Below, piece after piece: positions 1 through 11,400 of a stretch of DNA of 64,000 bases. A model generated the notes under the pieces. The model had not been told where the DNA came from, made no database searches, and saw nothing but the letters and a program-made list of their open reading frames with translations. Source of the stretch: Mytilus trossulus (taxonomy: Eukaryota; Mollusca; Bivalvia; Mytilida; Mytilidae). Both the position numbers and the translations under genes were made by a program. The stretch spans positions 72,323,727 to 72,387,726 of the forward strand of contig NC_086379.1 of NCBI RefSeq assembly GCF_036588685.1, read 5' to 3'. The stretch's first letter is position 1. The number at the start of each line of letters is the position of its first letter.

Positions 1-2136
1 ACCGTAACTTAGTATTAGTAAATAGAAATCTGGAATTTAAACACAAGGTTTATGACCATAAAAGGAAGGTTGGTATTGAGTGGAGGTTTTGGTCCTAACA
101 GTTTAGGAATAAGTGGCCCAAAGGGTCCAAAATTAAACTTTGTTTGATTTCATCAAAAAAATTGAATAACTGGGGTTCTTTGATATGCCGAATCTAACTG
201 TATGTAGGTTTTTATACGACCGCAAATTTTGAAAAAATTTTCGTCGTAGATTGCTATCACGTTGGCGTCGTCGTCCGAATACTTTTAGTTTTCGCACTCT
301 AACTTTAGTAAAAGTGAATAGAAATCTATGAAATTTTAACACAAGGTTTATGACCATAAAAGGAAGGCTGGTATTGATTTTGGGAGTTTTGGTCCCAACA
401 TTTTAGGAATTAGGGGCCAAAAAGGGCCCAAATAAGCATTTTCTTGGTTTTCGCACTATAACTTTAGTTTAAGTTCATAGAAATCTATGAAATTTTGACA
501 CAAGGTTTATGACCACAAAAGAAAGGTTGGGATTGATTTTGGGAGTTTTGGTTCAACAGTTTAGGAATTAGGGGCCAAAAAAGGGCCCAAATAAGCATTA
601 TTCTTGGTTTTCGCACAATAACTTTAGTTAAAGTAAATAGAAATAAATGAACTTTAAACACAATGTTTATGACCACAAAAGGAAGGTTGGTATTGATTTT
701 GGGAGTTTCGGTCCCAACAGTTTAGGAATTGGGGGCCAAAAGGGACCCAAATAAGCATTTTTCTTGGTTTTCGCACCATAGCGTTAGTATAAGTAAATAG
801 AAATCTATGAAATTTAAACACAAGGTTTATGACTATAAAAGGAAGGTTGGTATTGATTTTTGGAGTTTTGGTCCCAACAGTCAAGGAAAAAGGGGCCCAA
901 AGGGTCCAAAATTAAACTTTGTTTGATTTCATCAAAATTGAATAATTGGGGTTCTTTAATATGCCGAATCTAACTGTGTATGTAGATTCTTAATTTTTGG
1001 TCCCGTTTTCAAATTGGTCTATATTAAGGTCCAAAGGGTCCAAAATTAAACTTAGTTTGATTTTAACAAAAATTGAAACCTTGGGGTTCTTTGATATGCT
1101 GAACCTAAAAATGTACTTAGATTTTTGATTATTGGCCCAGTTTTCAAGTTGGCCCAAATCCAGGTCCAAAATTAAACATTGTTTGATTTCATCAAAAATT
1201 GAATAATTGGGGTTCTTTGATATGCCAAATCTAACTGTGTATGTAGATTTTTAATTTTTGGTCCAGTTTTAAAATTGGTCTAAATAAAAGTGCAAAGGGT
1301 CCAAAATTAAACTAAGTTTGATTTTAACAAAAATTAAATTCTCTTTGATATGCTGAATCTAAACATGTACTTAGATTTTTGATTATGGGCCCAGTTTTCA
1401 AGTTGGTCCAAATCAGGATCTAAAATTATTATATTAAGTATTGTGCAATAGCAAGTCTTTTCAATTGCACAGTATTGTGCAATGGCAAGAAATATCTAAT
1501 TTCACAATATTGTGAAATGTCAAATTTTTTTTTAATTAAGAGTTATCTTTCTTTGTCCAGTATAGTAAGCAAGAAATATCTGCAAGAATTTTTTTTAATT
1601 GGAGTTATCTTTCTTTGTCCAGAATCAACTTAAATCTTTGTTATATACAATATACAATGTATATTCACTTTTTACTACCAACTGATAAATTTAAATAATC
1701 TTTACCATTCAGTGATAACAAGCAGTTTTTTTACATCTTAATATTTTATGATGTATTTAAATGAGTAGTAATTGTTGCAAACTCCATTAGAATATTTTAA
1801 TTGAAATTAGTTTTGGAATAAGGGAAAGGGGGATGTGAATAAAAAATTGGGTTCATTTTTTCTCATTTGAAATTTCATAAATAAAAAAAATTTCTTCAAA
1901 CATTTTTTTGAGAGGATTAATATTCAACAGCATAGTGAATTGCTCTAAGAGAAAACAAAAATTTTAAGTTCATAAATACATTCATTCTGTGTCAGCAACC
2001 TATGCTGTGTCAACTATTTAATCACAATCCAAATTTAGAGCGGAATCCAGCTTGAATGCTGTGTCCATACTTGCCCCAACCGTTCAGGGTTCAACCTCTG
2101 CGGTCGTATAAAGCTACGCCGTGCGGAGCATCTGGT
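1..2136 (+). repeat. R1 interspersed repeat, long copy truncated by the window edge
   Basis: No gene is visible here. The stretch is built of two kinds of internal repeat. From about 200 to 900 a unit of roughly 160-170 bp recurs (recognisable by GGTTTTCGCAC at about 286, 448, 607 and 767). From about 900 to 1430 units of about 300 bp recur, each containing GGTCCAAAATTAAAC and TTGGGGTTCTTTGATATG. The copy ends near 2136 with a GC-rich tail (GCGGTCGTATAAAGCTACG, then GCATCTGGTT). The word TTTATACGACCGCA near 211 is the inverse of this tail, so the family has inverted end sequences. Short open frames here are repeats without coding support. I recognise the family as a common mussel repeat from memory; its class is not known to me. 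Confidence 0.75.
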
Positions 2137-2942
2137 TAATATTTGGTCCCGTTTTCAAATTGGTCTACAATAATGTCTTAAGGGTCCAAAATTAAACTTC
2201 GGTTTGATTTTGACAAAAATTGAATCCTTGGGGTTCTTTTTTATGCTGAATCTTAAAATGTACTTTAGATTTTTGATTATTGGCCCAGTTTTCAAGTTGG
2301 TCCAAATTGGGGTCCAAAATCACTTTGTTTGATTTCATAAAAAAATGAATAATTGGGGTTCTTTCATATGCCAAATCTAACTATGTAGATTCTTAATTTT
2401 TGGTCCTGTTTTCAAATTGGTCTACATTAAAGTCCAAAGGGTCCAAAATTAAACTTAGTTTGATTTTGCCAAAAATTGAAGTATTGGGGTTCTTTGGCTG
2501 AATCCAAACATGTACTTAGATTTTTTATTATGGGCCCAGTTTTCAAGTTGGTCCAAATAGGGATCTAAATAAAATTATTATATTAAGAATTGTGCAATAG
2601 CAAGAAATTTTCAATTGCACAGTACTCAGCAATAACAAGAAATCTTCAATTGTGCAGTAGCAAATTTTTTTTCAATTTTTCTCATTTGAAATTTCATAAA
2701 TAAAAAGGAAATTTCTTGAAACATTTTTTTGAGAGGATTAATATTCAACAGCATAGTGAATTGCTCAAAGGCAAAACAAAAATTTTAAGTTCATTAGACC
2801 ACATTCATTCTGTGTCAACTATTTAATCACAATCCAAATTTAGAGCTCAATCCAGCTTGAATGTTGTGTCCATACTTGCCCCAATCGTTCATGGTTCAAC
2901 CTCTGCGGTCGTATAAAGATGCGCCCTGCGGAGCATTTGGTT
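2137..2942 (+). repeat. R1 second, 5'-truncated copy in direct repeat
   Basis: This repeats the second half of the preceding R1 copy in the same orientation. It has the same TTGGGGTTCTTT units, the same TTCTGTGTCAACTATTTAATC stretch and the same GC-rich tail, ending at GCATTTGGTT. It gives an intact (empty) version of the site used by the TA-flanked MITE in the R1 copy at 18.4 kb. No coding content is seen. Confidence 0.7.
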
Positions 2943-3290
2943 ATAATTTCAAAGAATATCTTGTAAAGTATGGATCTCTCTGAGATTGTACATCAAGGGA
3001 TTCGTATTTTTTTTCTAACTTCAAATTCAATTGCATTGTATTTTTCAATAGATTTGTAAGATCTTTGCATTTATTTGGTGTCGGAAATCTGTTCACGATC
3101 CAAAATCAGACAGTATCAAGCTTGCCCCAACTGTTCTGTGGTCGTATCAGGCTGCGCTTAGCGAAGCATTTTATTATGGTAAGGCTTAGTTGTATATGTA
3201 CGTCTCAAAGATGGTTTGTTTCCGTTTAAGTTTGCCTCCTCCAATTGTTGAGAAACTTTTACACCAGGTTATTACCATATAACACTGGTC
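2943..3290. repeat. R1 tail remnant; otherwise no feature
   Basis: A third, very short R1 end is visible at about 3100-3177 (TTGCCCCAACTGTTC, then GGTCGTATCAGGCTGCG). The rest of the stretch is AT-rich sequence in which I see no gene, RNA or regulatory site. Confidence 0.45.
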
Positions 3291-3600
3291 ACCTTTGAAT
3301 TTTTGTGGTGTTCCTTTTCACCAAAAGTAAAATCACAAAAATACTGAACTTTGAGGAAAATCAATTCGGAAAGTCCATGATCACATGGCAAAATCAAATA
3401 ACAAAAAATGGACAAAAACTGTCATATTCCCGACTTGGTACAGGTATTTTCAAATGAAAACAATGGTGGATTGAACCTGGTTCTATAGTATAACGCTAAC
3501 CCTCTCACTTTAATGACAGTTTCACCAAATTCCGTTATATTGACATAGATGCGTTAACAAAACCGACACAACAAATACAATAAGTCCAAATATGGGTACA
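3290..3600 (+). repeat. R2 interspersed repeat fragment
   Basis: The stretch with AAAGTAAAATCACAAAAATAC, TCCATGATCACATGGCAAAA, CGACTTGGTACAGGTATTTT and CTCTCACTTTAATGACAG recurs in the same order at 7319-7630, and partly at 33480-33560 and 38940-39070. It is a dispersed repeat with no coding capacity that I can see. Confidence 0.65.
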
Positions 3601-3730
3601 TCAGTCATCATTGTATAACCATTTTAAAAGGAACAATTTTAACAGAACACAAAAACATCTGTCCACGAACACATTCAGAGTTAAGTTAACAAATGGAACA
3701 ACTGAATGAATACAAAAAAAAACCTACTTA

Positions 3731-4139
3731 GCCACAATCATCATCGGGTATCTTATTTAAAAAATGTGTCCGAAAGCCGCCATGGCTAAAAATAGAACAT
3801 AGTTGTTAAATGCAGATTTTGGCTTATATCTCTGAAACCAAAGGATTTACAGCAAATCTGACATGGGGTAAAATTGTTTACAGAATTGTAAACCGCCAGA
3901 TGTTCAGTAAAGTGAGATTGACAAACACATCACCAAAAAACAATTTTATCATAATTTCTATTGTCCTTTGTTTAATATGCTGCTTGCAAATAGACCAAAT
4001 TTAGCTTTAGAGCCAGAAGCGGATTAAGGTGCCCGGGTCTCCCCTTTTTGGGAGAAAAAAATTTCGGTGCTTATATAGGGAATCGCTGTAGCGGGCCCCC
4101 ACTTGAAAATTTCTAGATACGCCACAGAGAGCCTCTAGT
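3731..4139 (+). repeat. R3 degenerate fragment interrupted by a MITE
   Basis: The R3 core words (GCCGCCATGGCTAAAAATAG, TTTTGGCTTATATCTCTGAA, ACATGGGGTAAAATTGTTTA) are followed by a shortened end that reads AATAGACCAAATTTAGC and then GAGCCTCTAG, the usual R3 terminus. A small element at about 4013-4124 interrupts the terminal hairpin. The 64-codon open frame across this region is R3 sequence and I do not treat it as a gene. Confidence 0.65.
4013..4124. mobile_element. Small MITE (GGCGGATCC-end family), copy 1
   Basis: A ~110-bp element with imperfect inverted ends: GAAGCGGATTAAGG on the left and AAATTTCTAGATACGCCAC on the right. The inner words CTTATATAGGGAATC and GCGGGCCCCCACTT are shared with copies at 53031-53151 and, partly, about 22118-22200. 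It sits inside the 3' end of an R3 fragment. Confidence 0.6.
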
Positions 4140-4695
4140 TATGATTTGCAAGAGAACCATGGAAGTGGGTTTAAGATCAGATTGACATGTGTACTTCCAT
4201 TCACCACATACAGTCGGCTTGCAGTATCTTTGCAGATTTCAGCCCGATACACTATTTCGGACAATTTATGCCAGCTTGATACTGTGAATTTGAATTGTCA
4301 AATTTTTGACACGATATAAATGTCTTGTAAATGAGAAATCATACATTTAATTTTACAAGTAGATTCTGATATCCAAAATCTGACATGTCATTGATCATTG
4401 ACGGTGTTAATAAATACTCTTGCATATAAGTAATGGAATAACTGTGGTAAAAGGCTGTCTAAACTATAAAGCCAAAACGCACACCTTATAAGAGTGTTAT
4501 AAGTGTGGCTTAGAAGGCTTTCATATGAAAATGGTTAAACATACTTTCGCCCCGGGCTTTGTAGGTCCAACATTTTTTCGTGAAGACTGCGTACACCACT
4601 CATTTACTTAAAAAGTATGTTTTTACAAGATGAGTGATGAATCTAGAGCTTTTATACGTGGATTGGAAAAGAAATTGTTCTACATTTGTCAAACG
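4140..4695. other. Unannotated intergenic stretch
   Basis: AT-rich sequence between two repeat families. I see no open frame of note, RNA gene or recognisable repeat unit. Confidence 0.5.
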
Positions 4696-4699
4696 AGTG

Positions 4700-5790
4700 C
4701 ATGTAAAAAAAATTTGTAAGGGTTCCGCGGAACCCAGTGTCTCGCCTACTTTTGCTGTAAATTGCAGGCTAAACAAAAATGAGGAAAAAAATCAATAAAA
4801 ATATTTCTCTTGATACTATCTTATGATTGTAAGAAGCTTCTGTCCAAGCTTGGTAACAATCTAGGATAGCTAATGAATCTAATAAATTTTTTGAAAACTT
4901 TAACTGCAGACTGTATGTAATGTTAACTGGAAGAAAATCTAAGTCCATTTAAAAGTAAAATACAGAAAAAATGGAGTTATCTTTTTACAAAATTTACTTC
5001 TGGATACTATCTTATGATCATAAATAAGCTTCTGTCCAAGTTTGGTACAAACCCAGGATAGTTTAAGAAAGTTATTAAAATTTTTAAAACTTTAACCACA
5101 GAGTGAATGTAATGTTTCCCCGCAGAAAACTAAGTCCGTTTAAAAGTAAAATACGGAAAAAATGGATTTATCTTTTTACAAAATTTACTTCTGGATACTA
5201 TCTTATGATCATACACAAGCTTCTGTCCAAGTTTGGTACAAACCCAGGATAGTTTTAGAAAGTTATTAAAATTCTAAAAACTTTAACCACAGAGTGAATG
5301 TTATGTTTCCCCGCAGAAAAAACTAAGTCCATTTATAAGTAAAATATGGAAAAAATGGAATTTTATTTTTACAAAATTTACTTCTGGATACTATCTTATG
5401 ATCATAAACAAGCTTCCCTCCAAGTTTGGTACAAACCCAGGATAGTTTAAGAAAGTTATTAAAATTCTAAAAACTTTAACCACAGAGTGAATGTTATGTT
5501 TCCCGCAGAAAAAACTAAGTCCATTAATAAGTAAAATACGGAAAAAATGGAATTTTATTTTTACAAAATTTACTTCTGGATACTATCTTATGATCATAAA
5601 CAAGCTTCTGTCCAAGTTTGGTAAAAATCCAGTGTAGTTTAAGAAAGTTATTAAAATTTCAAAAACTTTAACCACAGAGTGAATATTTGTGGACGCCGCC
5701 GACGACGACGCCGACGCCGACGGAATGTAGGATCGCTTAGTCTCGCTTTTTCGACTAAAGTCCGGAAGGCTCGACAAAAACCTAACAACA
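4700..5790 (+). repeat. R4 element: palindromic head, about five 192-bp tandem units, hairpin tail
   Basis: The element opens with the perfect 16-bp palindrome GGGTTCCGCGGAACCC followed by AGTGTCTCGCCTAC. It then carries tandem units marked by GGATACTATCTTATGATC; the word ACTATC/ACTAT begins near 4815, 5006, 5197, 5390 and 5582, a spacing of 191-193 bp. It ends with a GC-rich run of GACGCC triplets (about 5690-5722) and a short hairpin containing CTTAGTCTCGC and CGACTAAAG near 5739-5763. A second copy begins at about 63025. No reading frame is conserved between units. Confidence 0.8.
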
Positions 5791-5994
5791 AAAACCACAT
5801 GTATATGTACAGTCGTAGGTAAAAAGTGAGTTTCCCCTAAAAAAAAATGTCCCATCATTTCAACTAAAATCAATATTTTTCAATATTAATCATTACCAAG
5901 TAAATCTATAACCGATTTTTATATATAAAAAAAAAGATACCACTAGATGCAGAAATTTTAGATTGACGTTAGTTTTCTCGTTTGAATTATTTTA

Positions 5995-6145
5995 CATTTG
6001 TAATTTCGGGGCCTCTTATAGCTGACTATATATACGGTATGGGGTTTGCTCATTTTTAAAGGCCGTACAATTATCTATAGTTGTTAATTTCTGTGTTATT
6101 TGGTCTCTTATGGAGAGTTGTCTCATTGCAAGCATACCACATCTT
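5995..6145 (-). repeat. R5 interspersed repeat copy
   Basis: On the minus strand this reads as the repeat with AGATGTGGTATG, then GAGACAACTCTCCAT, then the GGCCGTAC and TATAGTCAGCTATAAGAGGC words. Related copies occur at about 12636, 38710, 50280, 56805 and 61070. It is a recurrent mussel repeat by my recollection and is non-coding. Confidence 0.6.
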
Positions 6146-6189
6146 TTTTTTTATATGAATAGCAATGCCAATATGACAGAGGGGGATAT

Positions 6190-6320
6190 GCCCTTTATCG
6201 GGACTCCGGGATCGGATGTTTTTAAGCTCGGGATTTCGGGATCCGGGAATTCTTTTTTTTTCGGATTTCAGGACCTCGGGATTTCGTATTTTGAAGCCCG
6301 GGATTTCGGGATTAGCTAGG
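6190..6320. repeat. Short degenerate repeat of CGGGATTTCGGGA
   Basis: The words CGGGACTCCGGGATCGG, TCGGGATTTCGGGATCCGGG, CTCGGGATTTCG and CCCGGGATTTCGGGATTAG recur with about 20-50 bp spacing. Open frames on both strands here are a by-product of the low-complexity sequence. Confidence 0.55.
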
Positions 6321-6409
6321 ACCACTCCTATCTCCCCTCATGACATGCTACCGATTACTTTATAAAGGATGAATTTAGTTTAGGATGGGATATACCGGTA
6401 AGTTGTAAT

Positions 6410-6442
6410 ATATATTGTAATATATATATATATATATATAAT
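6410..6442. repeat. TA microsatellite
   Basis: A run of alternating T and A, about 20-30 bases long, lies about 125 bp beyond the end of the TMA16 reading frame. Confidence 0.8.
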
Positions 6443-6541
6443 ATACGCAGAAAGACTGATGAAAAGGAATAATCAATAAAATGTTCAACAAAACAATCCG
6501 TTCTGAATTCAATCTAAATTTCAAGTTGTATTTAATTCAAA

Positions 6542-6547
6542 TTTATT
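6542..6547 (-). terminator. Probable polyadenylation signal for TMA16
   Basis: On the minus strand an AATAAA hexamer lies about 20 bases after the TMA16 stop codon. That would give an unusually short 3' untranslated region. No transcript evidence is available. Confidence 0.45.
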
Positions 6548-6566
6548 GCAAAATTCGTTTTCTAAA

Positions 6567-7103
6567 TTATTCAGTTGTTTTCTCTGTCGCTTCTACAGGA
6601 ACTTCTTCAAAGTCTTTCTTGAACAGTTTTCTTGTTTTAATGTTTTGAACTGCAAATAAATCTCCATCCCATTTTCTAAAAGTGTCCAAATGGTTCCCAT
6701 TAATAATATCCGGGACCTCTAATCCACTGGTCTCTAACATCTGCTGGTCCCGTTCGATACTTAACTGAATGGCTGATTTTCTAGCTGTATGTTGATGTCC
6801 TTGGCGATTTCCTACAGCTTTAATAATAGCAATCTGATCTAGTTCATCGTCAAATCGCCGCAAGTATTGCTTAGTATATTCGATTAAATCCCTCTTTGTA
6901 AAATCTTTTCTCTCTTGGTCAACTTCTTGTTGAAACCAAATCAACTTTTGTGCAATTACGTCGTTCTTTATCGTTGTTTTGGCATGGCTGTGATTTACTC
7001 GTTGTTCACGAGCAACTTGCTTCGATAACACTTGTGCTTTTCTACTCAATGGATGGACGGGCTTTTGCTTTTGGCTAACCTTATTTTTGTCGGCCTTCGG
7101 CAT
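6567..7103 (-). CDS. TMA16: Translation machinery-associated protein 16 (TMA16)
   Basis: A 178-residue reading frame without introns. It matches the animal TMA16 (C4orf43) family: the lysine-rich start MPKADKNKVSQKQKPVHPLS, then a helical segment with LIWFQQEVD and YLRRFDDELDQI (about residues 53-88), then NRQGHQHTARKSA and the family signature DIINGNHLDTFRKWDGDL (about residues 133-150). Animal homologues are near 200 residues; this one lacks most of the acidic tail. The family binds pre-60S ribosomal subunits in the nucleus. The ATG is directly preceded by TATTTCAG on the coding strand, so a 5' untranslated exon probably splices onto it; I cannot place that exon. The gene is divergent from MRPL12. 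A retrocopy is possible because there are no introns, but the frame is intact and there is no obvious poly-A tail. Confidence 0.88.
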   Translation of the reverse strand: MPKADKNKVSQKQKPVHPLSRKAQVLSKQVAREQRVNHSHAKTTIKNDVIAQKLIWFQQEVDQERKDFTKRDLIEYTKQYLRRFDDELDQIAIIKAVGNRQGHQHTARKSAIQLSIERDQQMLETSGLEVPDIINGNHLDTFRKWDGDLFAVQNIKTRKLFKKDFEEVPVEATEKTTE

Positions 7104-7149
7104 CTGAAATATGAATAATACGTTTTTATAAATACAGTTACAAATGAAT

Positions 7150-7730
7150 AATTTTTTTATGAAGAAAAAAAAATGAGAATGGAAATGGGGAATGAGTCAA
7201 AGAGACAACAACCCGACCTCAGAGAAATACTCCTTTATGCTTTTCTTCATGTGATCAGCAAAAGAAAGCAAAGATTCCACCACCAAGAGAAGGCATGTGC
7301 ATTTATCATGTTTATGTAAAAAGTAAAATCACAAAAATACTGAACTCCGATGAAATTCAAAACAGAAAGTCCCTAATCAAATGGCAGAATCAAAATCTCC
7401 AACACATCAAACGATTGGAAAACTGAAAACTACCCTATTCCTGAATTGGTACAGGCATTATCTTAAGAAGAAAATGATGGATTAAACCTGTTTTTAAAGC
7501 TAGCTTAACCTCTCACATGTATGATAGTCGCATCAAATTCCATATTATATTTATTTATTTATTAATGAAATGCTTTTTTTGTGACAACGATGTGTAAACA
7601 AAACAAACAAGACTTAATAGGTAAACATGTCACACACAGGAGTACAACAGCAACATGAACCTACCAAAAACCGGGTTGATCTCAGGTGCTCCGGTAGGGA
7701 AGGCAGACCTGCTCCACATGTGTCACTAAT
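7150..7730. repeat. R6 end plus R2 interspersed repeats
   Basis: The stretch AATGGAAATGGGGAATG, then AAAGAGACAACAACCCGACC near 7179-7220, is the inverse of a repeat seen again at about 50605-50770 (R6). From 7319 to 7630 the R2 sequence follows in the same order as at 3290-3600. Around 7655-7725 lies the R2-associated word GATCTCAGGTGCTCCGG, repeated at about 10370-10400. There is no gene here. Confidence 0.6.
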
Positions 7731-8449
7731 CGTTAAATACATGTACATTGTACATCAGTGTTGATTGGAATAGTACGAGTATTTTTGTAACCGCTTTTAA
7801 TACAATTTTACAGATCAGCAGGTTAATGCTTGTGATCGGGGAAACTCGGAAATTAACAACTAACACCTCTGTTTGATTTCTTGCTGCCAAAGGCTTAGGT
7901 CCAGTGGCAAATATTTCATGCATGTTTACTGAGGACAGAGTGATCGAATATGATACAACTCTGAATATAAACATATCTTAATTTGGATTCATGGTGCTCT
8001 CATCAGACACTGAGGTTCTCGTCATCCCACCTTATTATGATTGCAAATTAGATTTTCCGACGACGACTTAGCGGCATTTGCCTAAAAATAGGGGGCGAAT
8101 GGACCCAAGTGGCGAATGTGTTTTGGTGCGAACGGATCCTATATACAAGACTGGCCGAGTACAGATATTTTATTGAATGTATCCTTTGTTAACATAACTA
8201 TTTTAATACTGGACGAAAAAAAAAGAACGACAAATACACAAACATTAAAATGATAATACAGTGGTGTTGTACGACCATGGTGGTCGACTATATTAACGAC
8301 TAACCTCCAAGCACGCGGGCAAGCACGTGTTGTGCAATGCTCTTCTTTGTTTAGAAACAGAAAACGTACTTAATTAACTGGTTGCCTGTTTAAAGTTGCA
8401 CTATTTTCAGGACAAACTGACAAAAAGGAACCAGTTTGCATCTGCGATT
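7731..8449. other. Intergenic DNA between divergent TMA16 and MRPL12
   Basis: An R7 fragment is visible at about 7905-7935 (CCAGTGGCAAATATTTCATG), shared with 11480-11510. The remainder up to the MRPL12 start probably holds the promoter and 5' untranslated sequence of MRPL12, and possibly a first exon of TMA16. I see no TATA box or other element I can place with confidence. The stretch at 8270-8345 is slightly richer in CpG than its surroundings. Confidence 0.4.
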
Positions 8450-11400
8450 ATGGCATCAAGAAGGCTAATTTTTCTATCTTCAAAACTTTCCAGAAATATT
8501 CATAGGTACATATTAAATGCAATCGGTAAATTAAGTTGAGGTTAGTTCATAGATTTTTGGGAAACAATAGGCAAAACCATGAGAAATAGCACTTGAAGCA
8601 GCCTTCCAAATAGAGAAAATTAGCTCGACCTCTCCGTGTCAAAAGAGCCCATTGAGGAAAATTGGTGGATAAAAACAGCTTGGCTCTCAAACAAAGATTA
8701 GTTTTGGTTGTAAAAAAATCAAGAACATGAATGAATGTTTTAAACTAAATACAAAGTTACAGAGAATGGTACATGTATATGTAACGGTTTATTTCTTCCT
8801 CTGTGATATTTTATACTGAGGTTAATTTGTCACAGTAATTTTTTTTCCAGGCATTGAATTTCACAGGTACAAATTGAAAATATATCTGTGTTATGCGGAT
8901 AGTATGAACCGGTATATATTTGCCATATCATATTTCACAGAACCTTGTGAAATATAGCACAGGAGTTTGAAATCCTATCAATAAGGGGGTCAAAATATAC
9001 CAAAGTCGACTGTCACAGTAGAGCTTCTTCGACTTTGGTATATTTTTGACAGTCGACTTTGGTATATTTTGCCCCCCTTATTGATAGGATTTCAAACTCC
9101 TGTGAATATAGTCCCATTGACTAGTATGTACGATACTTGCAAAAAAGATACTTGCAATCAATATATACTTTACAGTAATTATACAATGTTTCACAAAGGT
9201 AGAACAAATTTGCATAATTTATCAAAGGGAGGTAATTATGATGAGCAATTTAAAATGGTATCTGCCATGTCGGCAGGAAATTTAAAATGGGTAATATAAT
9301 AATATCATTTTTACAGGTTTCAGACATTATTTCAAAGAGATAAGATGCTTTATTACTATACAAATAAAAAACGATTCTTAACACAATTATAATTCAAGTG
9401 GGTTTCCTTCCCATTTAAAGATATTAATATAATATATTCCTGAATCTATTTCATAGTGAAATTTTTCCTTGAATCTTATTTTTTATATATTCATTTATAT
9501 AACAAGATGACTTATGTAAGCCAAAAAAGTGTCCCATGAAATTGTGTCCTCTAGAACATTATTTCACAGTGTAGCTGTGAAATTTTGTTCATGGGACAAA
9601 ATATCACATTTGTAAACCATAAAATAGTGTCTCCCTTAGTGAAAAATTGTCCCTAGTACTTGCACATAATTTCATGGATTGGCAACACAATAAAGTGTCT
9701 TTATTTCATTATAATCATGTTAATGAAATAATAACTGATGACAACATTTAAATACTTTTTAAAAAGATATTAAAATAACTATAAACAACTTATATATAAG
9801 AAACTCAAACCTTCAATTTATTCACTTTTTTAAAATGAAATTTTCCATTGTAGAATAAGCAGGCGTGACAGAGTGGTCACTTGTTCCTCATGTTCAACTA
9901 GTCGTCTCTATAGTTCCTTACCAGAACCAGCTATTGATGGACAGGACAAAGTTTTCCCCCCTAAACTACATACCATAGTCGATGATATTGGTAAACTCAC
10001 TCTCACAGAAGTAGCTGATTTGAATGAATTACTTAAGGTATAACATTGTCTTGATAACTTTTCTTAAATTTTAAAGGGGACATTTATATTATGTACAAGT
10101 CTCAGCATTAGATTCAAGTTCTGCAAAAAAGTGAAGAAAGTGGACTTAATATCATTAGCCTAGCAAATGATGAATTTAAACGAATTCAATCATGTGACTT
10201 GTCTTGTTGAGCCACAAATATAATACCTGATTTTTTTTGTTAACATGCTATAGCAAAAAGTAAACTTAATGTGATGACAAAAAAAGTAAAAAATCAAAAA
10301 AATATCAGTACACAAACACACAACATAGAAAACTAAAAAATGAGCAACAAGAATTCCACCAAAATGCAGGTGATCTCATGTGCTCTGGAAGGGTTAGCAA
10401 ATCCTGCTCTACATATTGGGTAATGTTACTCCTATTAGTACTGCAACTGACATCGAAAAAGACGCTTAGTTAACGAGTTTAATGGTCCGGAATAACACAC
10501 GGCTGCAAATTGTTTTAAACAAAAGAATAATATCTATATTTTAATTTCCGTCAGGTCGTAAAAAGTTTCTATGGTCACATTTTTGTATTTTATCTCCTTA
10601 ATGGGGGTACCCTCAATTTACGGTTTTGAGTAGTTACCTTAAAATCCAAAAATATGTTTTTTGGTTAAATTTCCCTCTATTTTCGTAAATATTTTCTATG
10701 CACATATCATCAAGGATCATAGGAATGATAAAGACATAAATATAATACCATTTCCAAGTAAAACTTTCAAACTTAAAGTTGGTTGTTTTTTAGATAGAAA
10801 TTTAATGCATTTTTCTTTGAAAACGAGAAAATGTGAAATTCAAAAACAGTATTTGACATTTAAGAGGACAGAACATATTATTGCAATACTGCATGAAAAT
10901 TTTGTTGGGCAAATTCCAAACAATTTGGTCAAAAACTCAAAAATAAAAACATCATTTGTACCTTTTTTAATTACGGAAATTTCCTATCCGTCAATCAACT
11001 CCAGCATTTATTTTTTCCTTCACAATCAATTTAATAGTTTCGAAGTGATTATGTAGATTTTGTAGGAGAAGTTAATTTATTTTTGAGTGATTTGAATATA
11101 TATAGTAGTTCCTTTGTGTATTTTCTGTAAATAAGTTATATTTTTGTTAATAAAATTTGGACTTTTTATAAAAGTTAACCAAATCCTTCGGATAAGAGTT
11201 TTTTTCCGGAAATGACTATAGTTGATATTGCGTGAAAATACATTGTATGTTAATGTTTAACCTCAGAACAATTAATATGCATGCAAGTGGTCGGAGGAAA
11301 AGTACTATAAGTTTCGCAGATATTTGGTGTGTGACAAGGTGATGCTAAAACCAACTTCTCTTGATATTCTGCTTTCCTTTAGCGAATCATCAGTGATGTT

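Noticed and set aside
133-884. Short minus-strand frames with shared wording
   Set aside because: They arise from the 160-170-bp R1 units and also appear in broken form at 18.3 kb.
10661-11056. 131-codon plus-strand frame in MRPL12 intron 2
   Set aside because: It begins at TTG, has AT-rich codon content and no recognisable domain.
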